NCBI RefSeq assembly: GCF_027497495.1
Contig: NZ_CP114205.1
Location: forward strand, 8,220,048-8,284,047
Source of the DNA: Streptomyces tubercidicus
Lineage (GTDB): Bacteria; Actinomycetota; Actinomycetes; Streptomycetales; Streptomycetaceae
Direction of reading: 5' to 3'
DNA length: 64,000 bases
Part shown: piece after piece, positions 27,190 to 35,445 of the stretch
Position numbering within the stretch: the stretch's first letter is position 1
How the letters are laid out: each line of letters begins with the position of its first letter
The notes under the pieces: generated by a model
Told to the model about the DNA's origin: nothing
Database searches by the model: none
What the model saw: the letters and a program-made list of their open reading frames with translations, nothing else
Translations under genes and position numbers: made by a program

Positions 27190-27358
27190 GACCTCGGACG
27201 CAGGGACATCGTCCATCCGGCCCATACCCGAAGGGCCAATAGCCTACAGTCAGCGCACAGCGTGATGATTCCTTCTGCCCGCCTAGAAACGCCAGGCGGG
27301 GAAAGGCCGTTCGTGCACCGCACGGCAGCGGCCTCACTCCATACAGCAGGGGGAACCT

Positions 27359-27802
27359 ATGCGTAACAAACTCCGAGTAGCAGCAGCGACGGTCACGGCT
27401 GCCGTCGCCCTGGGCGTCGCCGCCCCGATGGCGTCGGCTGCCGAAGCCAACCGCGCTCCGGCTGTCTCCTCGGTGCAGACGACGGCGAACAGTGCCGCCG
27501 TTCGTAGCATCAGCATCGAAACGCTGCGGTCCGCCGCCGCGTCGACGGACGCTGTCGCCACGATCGACGCCAAGAGCGGCGTCCAGGCGAAGAAGGGTCG
27601 CGGCATTGCTTGGCAGATTGCCAAGCGGATCGCCGCCAAGTACGGCAAGGGCGCCATCAAGAAGATCGCCAAGAGTTGGAAGGGCTACCGCAAGTGGGTG
27701 AACGGACTCTCCAACTGGAACCCCCTCAAGTGGGCCATCAAGGCCGCTGGCGGTGAGGTGCAGTACCAGATCTACCTCGCTCTGCGGGACATCGCCTTCT
27801 AA
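27359..27802 (+). CDS. Secreted cationic bacteriocin-like protein
   Basis: 147 residues. A signal peptide (MRNKLRVAAATVTAAVALGVAAPMASA, cleavage after ASA) is followed by a neutral Ala/Ser/Thr-rich spacer (about 28-75). A C-terminal ~70 residues are very basic and amphipathic, with many Lys, Trp and Gly: KKGRGIAWQIAKRIAAKYGKG, AIKKIAKSWKGYRKWVNGLS, NWNPLKWAIKAAGGEVQYQI. This resembles a membrane-active bacteriocin carried behind a removable propeptide. There are no cysteines. GGGGGA at about 27350 serves as ribosome-binding site. No known family is recognised; the antimicrobial role is inferred from composition and from the neighbouring membrane-protein gene. Confidence 0.75.
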   Translation: MRNKLRVAAATVTAAVALGVAAPMASAAEANRAPAVSSVQTTANSAAVRSISIETLRSAAASTDAVATIDAKSGVQAKKGRGIAWQIAKRIAAKYGKGAIKKIAKSWKGYRKWVNGLSNWNPLKWAIKAAGGEVQYQIYLALRDIAF

Positions 27803-28259
27803 GGGACCGTTCCGGTAGGGCTGCCCTCTTCTGGGGTTCATTAGTGGTGTACCTGTGGGGCGTCGGCTGCGGTCTGACGCCCCACATCGCACTGCGCCCA
27901 CCGAAACGGGGAGCTTGACCTCCGGTCAGCAACACAAGCAAAACAGCAGCATCTGCCGAGGACCTGGCTGACGGGCGGGAGGGGGCAGGTCCTTGCCCTA
28001 CGAGAGCGCCAATCGCCCTCGGTTCAACGTGGGGCGCCAGGACAAGGTGGCCGCCAGCCGCGGTGCACCCCGAGCTGCGGCAGCGACGGGTTCATGACCC
28101 GCGTCACGGAAACCTTGAGTTGAGCCGCACTACGCGGCCGTCGACATCAGCTCACGAGCCCAGGAATGAGTGGACAGGACCAGCAGGTATCCATCCGGAT
28201 CCCGTACGCGCTTCGTCCCGGATCGTTGTGTGCCTGGTGACCCGGCTTCTAGGCTGGCG
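27803..28259. other. Gene-free stretch
   Basis: No recognisable coding sequence. It contains the 3' flank of the cationic-protein gene and a stretch of short nonsense-interrupted frames up to the WD40 remnant. Confidence 0.5.
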
Positions 28260-28895
28260 GGCACGTGCAGGCGATGCTGGGCCGCCACAGCCAATCAGCA
28301 ATGTCGGTGGCGTTCTCTCCCGACGGCCGGACGGTGGCGAGCGGTGGCGCGGACCACACGGTGCGCTTGTGGGACGTGGCATCCCGAAAACCGCTCGCCG
28401 TGCTACGAGGACACCAGGAGACGGTGGACTCGGTGCGTTTCAGCTCGGACGGACGCACCGTGATCAGCGCCAGCGCCGACACACCGCGCGGCTCCGGGAC
28501 GTCGCCTCCCGTCGCACCTCCGGCATCTTGAAAGGACACCACGGGGAGCTGCCGGACGCCGCGTTCAGCCCGACGGCAGGACCATCGGCACAGCGTCCCA
28601 CGACGGCACGGCACGGCTGTGGGACAGCGCTTCGAGGACGTCCCTCGCCACCCTGACAAGTCACACCGGCTCGGTGAACGGCATCGCTTTGAGCCCTGAC
28701 GGCCGAACCGTTGCCACCGTTGGGGCCGACCGTTGCATCCGCCTCTGGGACACCCGAACACACCGCCCGACAGCAGTCCTCAAGTTCCACACCAACGAAG
28801 TCCACTTCGTGGCGTTCAGCCCGGACGGACACACCCTCGCCACCACTGCAGCCGACCAGACCACCCGCCTGTGGGACCGACCCCGAGCGAGCCGC
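28260..28895 (+). pseudogene. WD40-repeat protein remnant
   Basis: Three recognisable WD40 blades in different plus frames. First, SVAFSPDGRTVASGGADHTVRLWDVASRKPLAVLRGHQETVDSVRFSSDGRTVISASAD (28304-28481). Second, a degraded blade around 28540-28650 (KGHHGELPDAAFSP...GTARLWDS-like in mixed frames). Third, GIALSPDGRTVATVGADRCIRLWDTRTHRPTAVLKFHTNEVHFVAFSPDGHTLATTAADQTTRLWD (28680-28878). The N-terminal effector domain such proteins normally carry (kinase, STAND or HTH) is absent. At least two frameshifts separate the blades, so the gene is dead. Confidence 0.8.
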
Positions 28896-29898
28896 CACCG
28901 CCGCCGCCGCCGCCGCCGCTCGCGAAGCCGACGGATAACGACTGCACGGCCGCGCAACTGTCACGGCACGGTGAGGAGCGTCGCGCTCCGGCCGAGCGCG
29001 CCGGTGACCGCTGCCCACGGCCGCGCAGAGGCTTCGGGCCGCCAGGTGAAGGCCTGGCGGCCCGAAGCCCAGACGGGCTATTCCTGGTGTCCGCCCGCCA
29101 AGCCGGGCATCAGCTGCACGATTCCCCGTGGGCTGCCGTCGGTGTCCTTCGTTCCAAGGGCATCGAGGCGACCAGCGCCGAGCAGGCGGTTGGCCCGGGG
29201 ACCAAGCTCAGCGGCGCCAGACCGTCTACGCCGGCATCAAGCCCAAGACCACCAATGCCTGGTCGGACTCGGTGTACCGCGGCCGCCCGCCGCCAGGCCG
29301 TAAGGCCGGGCGGCCAGGGCTTGACCTTTCACCGGCAACGGTCAGGGGCTGTTCCCATGGGATGAACCTCAAGAATTCAGCTCTTGATGAGGCGGCCTGC
29401 GAGACGGGCCGCCCGGTCGCCGGCGCCCCGTCGCGGTGCGCTGGTTGTTCACTGGCCAGGGCGGTTGTCGCGGCCTTCCTGAAAGTGAGCAGCCCTTCAA
29501 GGCTGACCTGTGCATTGCTCAGCTTGGGGAGCGGGACACACTGAAAGTTACTCATGGATAAAGTTGGCAGGTTGCGTCGGCTGAGCCGATATGACCTGCG
29601 AGTTTCTGAGATCTGCTCACTGTGAGCGTTGATTGCTCAGCGTTGCGGAGTCGCCGGTAGTGGCGGCCGAGGGCGCGCTGAGCGAGCTGTGGCTGCGCCC
29701 CTTCTCTGCGGTCGAGCCGATGGTTGGGTGAGTTGCGTGCGGCGATCATCGTCACCATCGTGCTGCGAGCCCGGACAGATCGAGCCGAGGAGGGACCGGG
29801 CCATGGTGGTCGCGTCTTTGGGCCGTCCGGGCGCCGCCGCTCGGACGGCTTGCGGCTGCCGACAGCCCAGGCCGGGCGATCACGCAGGTCTGGTCTGC
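28896..29898. other. Long eroded stretch without an intact gene
   Basis: About 1 kb. It contains the strong hairpin at 29030-29069. A minus-strand frame from 29555 starts MSNFQCVPLPKLSNAQVSLEGLLTFRK, which might be the beginning of a decayed gene, but the remainder is low-complexity. The other open frames have no support. Confidence 0.4.
29030..29069. terminator. Perfect 17-bp stem hairpin
   Basis: GGCTTCGGGCCGCCAGG pairs exactly with CCTGGCGGCCCGAAGCC around a TGAAGG loop. It is the strongest inverted repeat seen outside the telomere region. It probably served as terminator of the gene now represented by the WD40 remnant. No T-run follows. Confidence 0.7.
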
Positions 29899-31690
29899 TC
29901 ATCCCGGGCTCTGGTCGGACAGGGCATCGGCTTCCAACCAGGCATCCAGAACACAGACATGGGCGGTGATGCCGTGCCCGGCCAGATCGGCTGCATGCTG
30001 ACGGAGTTCTTGCCGGAGCCGGTCCAGGCTACGGCGGGCTGACTGCGTGCGTCGGCTGTCGCCGGTGTCCCAGGCGCTGCCGCCGAAGTAGACAGCCACA
30101 TACACACCCGTCGTCCCCTGGGGGCCCTGCAGGTAGCGCAGGCCGAGCTGGTCCCGGATGGCAGTGACGACCTGTCTGTGCCAACTGCACTTCACCTCGC
30201 CAGGCACGGACAGCGCCTGGGCACCGGTGGTGTGGGCGACGGCCAGCAGGTCGGGGATATCGCCATCGGTTTCCGCCAGGCGCGGGTTGATCTCGACCTC
30301 CCGCAAGACGGCCGCCCGGTCCCGCAGCCGTCGCTCCAGCTCACGGGCCAGCCAGGTCGACATCTCGCGCTCTTCGGCGGGCACATAGCTGACCCAGTCG
30401 TTGTTCCGGCGCCGGCGATGCCAGAGCTGGGCGCGCAGCGCCCGGTCGGTACGCAGGTCGTCAGCGATGTCCCCCAGCGCCTCGGCGACCACGGCAGTGA
30501 ACTGCTCCCGGGACCCGGTGATCCGGCGGGACGGTGAGGTGAGAACCTCTCGCACTTCCGCGGCGGTGAGTGGCAGCCATGCCTGGGCTCGCACGGTATC
30601 CCGCATCTGCACCGCGTCCGCCTGCAGCCACACGCTGCCGGTCTGCGCGGCGAGGTCGGCCGGGACGGCGGCGTTGACAGGGACGGCTGCGAGATGAGCG
30701 GGCCCGCAATGGTGGAGGCGAATTCGTCGACGGGGCTGCTGCGCACGAGGCGTCCGGGGCGGTCAGCTGTCGAGGAAGTGCCCGGTGCGCCCACAGGTAC
30801 AGTCGTCCGCGCTGCGACAGGGCCAGAGCGGACCAGGCGTTGTTCGCGTTCGTGTGGCCTGGCCGATGATGTCTCGCGCGGGCAGGACGTCGTCCTCGAA
30901 AATCTTGATCAGGGCGTCGAACATGGGTGCAGTCATCTGGCACGCCGCCAGGCAGGCACCTGACGCCACCGCGGTGTCCCGGTCAGCGGAGGCATCCGTG
31001 CCGATGTCCGCGCAGACGGCAACGCTGCGTTGCAGCAGACCGAGGGCCGTCTCGGCCGTCTCTGCGGGCAGCGCTGCGGCGGCGATGCCGAGAAGCGCGG
31101 CCAGGGCGTGGGCCGGGGGTGCCCCTCGTTGAGGCAGTCCAGCGCCTGCGCACTGAGCTGCGGCAGTCGCATATGCCGTTGATGGAAGGCGACGACGGTG
31201 ACGTCCGAGGTCATCGTCCGCGTGAGGAACGCGGTCGTGGCGCCCTCGTCGTGTGCGGCGGCCCGCTGGAGCGCCGAAGACAGCAGCGCGTAGCCGCCCG
31301 GCACCTTCCACAAACCGGGCAGCCACTGCAGCCAGTGCGCGGCCGGCACCCGATCGAGCAGGGTGAGGTCGCAGGCCTCGACCACCCGGCAGACGTCGGT
31401 GATCAGGTCGGCACCGGCCTCGTCCGCGGCGTCCGACCGGCACACAAAACGACAGGGCACGCTCGGCGACGATCTGTTGCTGGCTTCGGTCAGGGCCGGC
31501 CAAGCGGGAACAGGCCGTGCTCCGCCCGAAACGTCCGCCTCACGGTGCAGGGTGCGCATCAACGCGGCGAACTCCCTCTCGCCCAGGGCGTCTTCGGCGC
31601 TCCAGCGCTGGCCGTCGCCGCGCCCGGGCACCTGCCGCTGACGGGCGCGTTCGGCGCGCGCGGCGGGAGCGAAGCGCGCTCGTGGCTCGC
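29899..31690 (-). pseudogene. Large helical protein with C-terminal PD-(D/E)XK-like nuclease domain, multiply frameshifted
   Basis: Read from about 31690 down to 29899. Frame 1 gives EREFAALMRTLHREADV...LITDVCRVVEACDLTLLDRVPAAHWLQWLPGLWKVPGGYALL...MRLPQLSAQALDCL. The protein then changes frame to AHALAALLGIAAAALPAETAETALGLLQRS...MFDALIKIFEDDVLPARDIIGQATR, again to AWSALALSQRGRLYLWAHRAL, and finally to the 29899-30633 frame. That last part is a plausible PD-(D/E)XK nuclease: acidic GDIPDLLAVA, then VPGEVKCSWHRQVVTAIRDQL, where the E-x-K and a following Q fit motifs II-III. At least three frameshifts are needed. The gene is large (over 600 codons remain) and its 5' end seems cut off close to the start of the divergent operon. 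Relatives are unidentified; a restriction or defence role is possible from the nuclease domain alone. Confidence 0.6.
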
Positions 31691-31781
31691 AGCTATCGAT
31701 GTGCCTTTCTTTGACCCGGGTTACTCATCCGGCTAGTGTCATAGCCGAATCAGATATCTGAGTCCGCCTGCTGGAGTGCGT

Positions 31782-32381
31782 GTGCTGCTGACAACAGGTC
31801 AGGCTGCTGAAGAACTTGGCTGTGCCGTGACCACGTTCCGCCGTCTCGTGCGTGCCGAATTGCTGCCGGGACTGTCACGCCGCGGCGTACGCGTCATGGC
31901 CCCCCTCGGGATGGTCCAAGCCCTCGGCGCACGGCACAGTGCCCCCCTGGAGCAGCTGGACGTCCGGGAGCTCGCCGTCTTGCGGGTGGACGTCGCTCAA
32001 CGGGCCCACGATCCGGACCGTGACTGGATCGGTTTCGCAGCCTCCCTCACGCCTGAAGACCTTCTCAAGGCGCTGCGTGGCTGGTGGCGGTGCGACGCGG
32101 CGAGCGTCGCAGCTGGGAAAATCTTGCCGGTGACCCTTGCCGGGTATGTCGTCGCCGTCCTCACCGGACTATCCCGCTGGGAGAAGAACGAGCAGGGCCG
32201 ACACGCTTTTCCCGATGCTGTCCTGGCCGGCTACATCACCGACCTCACCGGCCCCACGAAACACCTGACTGCTCCCGCAGCCCAGGACCGCGCCGTCGCA
32301 GACCTGCTGCTGGGCACCCGCCTTGCCTCTCACTCCGGCGGGGCGATCGCCTATGTCGCTGCAGGCAACGCCGTTAACTAA
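31782..32381 (+). CDS. MerR/excisionase-type HTH protein, first gene of the Tap/Tpg-like operon
   Basis: 199 residues. The N-terminus LLTTGQAAEELGCAVTTFRRLVRAELLPGLSRRGVRVM is a winged-helix MerR/excisionase-type DNA-binding domain (family ..t..qaA..lgvs..tirrl...Gll). The remaining ~150 residues are an unrecognised helical domain (LDVRELAVLRVDVAQRAHDPDRDWIGFAASLTPEDLLKALRGWWRCD). GTG 31782 has GGAG five bases upstream; the frame is also open from GTG 31776. It ends 22 bases before the 735-residue gene. Position suggests it controls the operon or binds the same DNA sites as the products downstream. Confidence 0.75.
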   Translation: MLLTTGQAAEELGCAVTTFRRLVRAELLPGLSRRGVRVMAPLGMVQALGARHSAPLEQLDVRELAVLRVDVAQRAHDPDRDWIGFAASLTPEDLLKALRGWWRCDAASVAAGKILPVTLAGYVVAVLTGLSRWEKNEQGRHAFPDAVLAGYITDLTGPTKHLTAPAAQDRAVADLLLGTRLASHSGGAIAYVAAGNAVN

Positions 32382-32402
32382 CCCACTCCAAAAGGGATTG
32401 CG

Positions 32403-34610
32403 ATGGACAGCAAGGCCTACACCGCCTCTCTCGCCGAACTGCGCACCCTGCGTGACGAGATCAAGAAGAAGCAGGCCGAGGTGGCAAAGCTCGAGACGGA
32501 ACGGGCCCGCCGCGTTACCGCGCTGGCCGGGTACGAGAAAGCCAAGGCCGAGCGGATCGCGCCAGCGGCCGGCATGAGCCTCGCGGAAGTCGTCGCCATC
32601 GCCCCCATCCTGGCACCGGACAGTCTCACCACTCCCGCGCGGCCTGCGCCGGCTGCTCCCGACTCTGACGTCCACGCGCAACCTGTTGAGGAGCCTTGCG
32701 CCGCACAGACGCCTGAGCCGGCTCCGGGAGCAGCTGCTCCGCCCATGACCCGCGGCCCCCGAACACCGGCGCCCGCCGACGCAGTCCCGTCCACGCCGGC
32801 CCCAGTCGAGACCCCTCCTGCCACGGCCCACGCCGCCCCGGCCGCGAAGGCGCCCGCGGCCGCCCCACAGCCACCTCCGGCAAGCACGCCGTCCTCACTG
32901 GCTGCTGCCGGCGTGCCGCGGCCGCTGCCTTCTCTGCCGGAGGGGCCTGAGGGCGACCGCTGGGTCGGTCACACCGCCCATCTGGCCTCCACCCGGCCGA
33001 ACTTCACCCAGCAGGCCCGCTCCACCGCTTTCCTCGACACCGCCACCGGCATGCTGGTCTACCGAGACCAGGCCACGCGCCTCGATCTTGGCAGCCGGTC
33101 GGCGGCCGACATCCTGCAGGCCGTCTTCCACACCATCCCCGAGGGCGTGGAGCGGATCTACCTCACCGCGGGCGACCCCTGGCACCGTGAGGCCGGGCGA
33201 TACCCGTTCCTGCGTGACGCCGTCGCCGCCTGGCTGAACGCCCCCATCCCCGGGTGGCGCACCGACACCGGCCGCGGCAAGGACCGCATGGCCGGGCACT
33301 TCGTCCACGCCCGCCACCCCGTCGGCCGCTACCAGCGCGAAAGCGCAGACCAGCACGTCGAAATCCGGTCGGTGGGGGAGTGGTTCGACCCCGACGGAGC
33401 CGACCCCACCACCATCCGCGACGCCTTCGTCCTGCTGTGGAAGGCCCTACGATCCCACTGGCCCGACGCCGTCATCATGGGCTCCCCCTCCCAGACCGGC
33501 CGCGACCTGTGGACCCGCACCATCCCCGCCCGAGGCCAGTTCTCCGACGGCTACCCCGTCCTGTCCGAAGAACTGCGCGGCCTCCTGCACGCCACCGCCG
33601 GCCAGGGCCGCACCGAACTGATCACCCCACCCGACGTCCCCGACCAGCTGCCGTCCCTCGTCGAGTACGACCGCACCTTCGCCTACGCCAAGCACACCTG
33701 GAAATCCCCCGTCGGCACCCCCCGCCGCATCACCGCCGCCACCTTCGCCTCCTGGAGCGAGAAGGAGCAGACCAAGGCCCTCTTCGGCTGCGGCCACTGG
33801 CAGGTGCGCGTGACCGTCCCCGACGGCTGGAACCACGTCGGCATCCTGCCGGCCCCCGCCCCCGGCGAACGCGCCTGGCACTACCCCCGGACCCCCGGCA
33901 CCACCTTCACCACCTGGGCCGGCGGCCCCGAGGTCTACACCGCCCTGTCCAACCCCCTGGCCTCGTGGAAGGTCGAAATCCTCGACGGCCTGCTGTGGGA
34001 AGACGGCAAGCCCCTGGATGACTGGTCCAGGAAACTCAAGGAAGCCTGGGCCTCTCTCTCAGCCCAAGCCGACCTCCACGGCGACCCCACCCACCGCCAG
34101 GCCGCCCACCTCGCCTCCCGCGCTGTGCGCTCCCTGCTCCTGTACGGCATCGGCTCCTTCGCCCAACGCCCCCGCACCGTCACCGGTACCACCCCCCGCA
34201 CCGCCGAGCGCGACATCCCCGCCGACGCCGAAATCATCGGCTTCGACGACGACCACGTCACCTGGCAACGCCCCACCGGCTTCTCCCGCGACCCCAACGC
34301 CCACCCCGAATGGGCCGCCACCATCTGGTCCGGCGCCCGCGCCGCCCTGCTGTCCATGCGCATGCGCGACGACAACACCCACGTCGGCGCCCTCCACGCA
34401 CCCCCCGGCACCGTCGTCGCCTTCCGCACCGACGCCGTCTACCTCACCGCACCCCAGAACTGGCCCTACCACGGCCAGCCCGGCGAATACCTCCACAAAG
34501 GCCACCTGACCGGACCCGTCCCCGCCCCCACCACCGAGGACGAACTGCTCGCCCTGCGCGACGCAGGACGCACCGCCCTCCACCGCACCCGCACCGGCGG
34601 TGACGCCTGA
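32403..34610 (+). CDS. Tap-like protein: candidate telomere-associated protein with family-B-polymerase-like motifs
   Basis: 735 residues. Residues 8-50 form a coiled coil (LRTLRDEIKKKQAEVAKLETE), 75-175 a Pro/Ala-rich linker, and the rest a single large conserved-looking region. From 209 it reads AFLDTATGMLVYRDQATRLDL, reminiscent of an RNase-H-like beginning. Three short segments occur in the order and spacing of family-B DNA polymerase palm motifs: VEYDRTFAYAK (D423; motif A-like), RAVRSLLLYGIG (573-584; motif B-like R/K...YG) and AFRTDAVYLT (D677; motif C-like TD). GHWQVRVTVP and the downstream W..KLKEAW helix also match the layout I recall for Streptomyces Tap, the helper that brings terminal protein to telomeres. 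Length equals that of Tap (~740). The XRE domain of Tap is missing; the preceding gene supplies an HTH instead. The next gene overlaps by one base in ATGA fashion. The assignment rests on remembered family patterns and motif order. Confidence 0.55.
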   Translation: MDSKAYTASLAELRTLRDEIKKKQAEVAKLETERARRVTALAGYEKAKAERIAPAAGMSLAEVVAIAPILAPDSLTTPARPAPAAPDSDVHAQPVEEPCAAQTPEPAPGAAAPPMTRGPRTPAPADAVPSTPAPVETPPATAHAAPAAKAPAAAPQPPPASTPSSLAAAGVPRPLPSLPEGPEGDRWVGHTAHLASTRPNFTQQARSTAFLDTATGMLVYRDQATRLDLGSRSAADILQAVFHTIPEGVERIYLTAGDPWHREAGRYPFLRDAVAAWLNAPIPGWRTDTGRGKDRMAGHFVHARHPVGRYQRESADQHVEIRSVGEWFDPDGADPTTIRDAFVLLWKALRSHWPDAVIMGSPSQTGRDLWTRTIPARGQFSDGYPVLSEELRGLLHATAGQGRTELITPPDVPDQLPSLVEYDRTFAYAKHTWKSPVGTPRRITAATFASWSEKEQTKALFGCGHWQVRVTVPDGWNHVGILPAPAPGERAWHYPRTPGTTFTTWAGGPEVYTALSNPLASWKVEILDGLLWEDGKPLDDWSRKLKEAWASLSAQADLHGDPTHRQAAHLASRAVRSLLLYGIGSFAQRPRTVTGTTPRTAERDIPADAEIIGFDDDHVTWQRPTGFSRDPNAHPEWAATIWSGARAALLSMRMRDDNTHVGALHAPPGTVVAFRTDAVYLTAPQNWPYHGQPGEYLHKGHLTGPVPAPTTEDELLALRDAGRTALHRTRTGGDA

Positions 34611-35311
34611 TGCCACCCCAGCGCCGCACCCCTGAGTTGAACGAAGCAGCCCAGCTCTCCGACCAACTCCGCGCCGCCGGCTACACCAAACGGGACATCG
34701 CCCACATCATCAACCGCGACGCCTCCCTCGTCTCCCAGTTCTACACACGCCACAAGGGCGCCGCCTTCGTCCCCGCCCTCCGCCACGCCCTGGCCGCCGT
34801 CCACGCCGGCATCACCGACACAGCCGAACTCGCCGCTCTCGCAGCCCCCCACATCACCCGCCGCACCACCGCCGCCGGCACCCGCGCCCGCGTACGCACC
34901 AAAGCCGTCCTCATCACCCCCACCGGCACCGGAACCGGCCGCGCCGGAGCCCAAGCCATCGCCTCCGGCGCAGCCCGCCTACGCCCCCTGATCGCCGAAG
35001 CAGCCCGCCAAAGGCTGCGCCTCGCCTTCACGGTGCGTATGCCGAAGAGCGGGTTCACCCTGGCCTCCGGCAGCCGCGCGGACTCACCCGGCATCCGCCG
35101 CGACGTCGTCCAACGTGCCGACCACACCGAAGAACGCTCCTACGGATCCGCCACCACCGGAGGCTTCGACGCCACCGACTTCGCCCAACGCGTCGACGCA
35201 GCAGGCGGCGACGTGACCGCAGCCGTCCAGCACTGGCTCCTGGAGACCGGCCGCATCCACCCCGACGCCCACATCACCCACCTGGAGATCCGCACCTGGA
35301 GACCCCGCTGA
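34610..35311 (+). CDS. HTH protein with Tpg-like layout: candidate telomere terminal protein
   Basis: 233 residues, starting at ATG 34610 overlapping the upstream stop codon (ATGA). Residues 24-50 form a helix-turn-helix (GYTKRDIAHIINRDASLVSQFYTRHKG). A basic region follows (HITRRTTAAGTRARVRTK; ARQRLRLAF). The C-terminal part DATDFAQRVDAAGGDVTAAVQHWLLETGRIHPDAHITHLEIRTW has the same order as Streptomyces terminal proteins (Tpg 184 residues, Tpc ~259): an N-terminal HTH, an Arg-rich middle, then a short alpha/beta C-terminus ending in I..L/VEI.. . Terminal proteins cap 5' ends and prime telomere patching via a hydroxyl residue; several Ser, Thr and Tyr candidates exist. A generic DNA-binding protein is the alternative. 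Confidence 0.45.
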   Translation: MPPQRRTPELNEAAQLSDQLRAAGYTKRDIAHIINRDASLVSQFYTRHKGAAFVPALRHALAAVHAGITDTAELAALAAPHITRRTTAAGTRARVRTKAVLITPTGTGTGRAGAQAIASGAARLRPLIAEAARQRLRLAFTVRMPKSGFTLASGSRADSPGIRRDVVQRADHTEERSYGSATTGGFDATDFAQRVDAAGGDVTAAVQHWLLETGRIHPDAHITHLEIRTWRPR

Positions 35312-35445
35312 CACCCGCGCAAGCGAAGGGGCACGCCGGCCGGCCGCACGGATTGCCCGGTTCGGCACTGACCCGTGGTGCGTTTTGGCTACGGTGCCCA
35401 CCACGGTCTCTGGGAAAGTACCCGCGGCTGAAACAGGGGGGGCTC

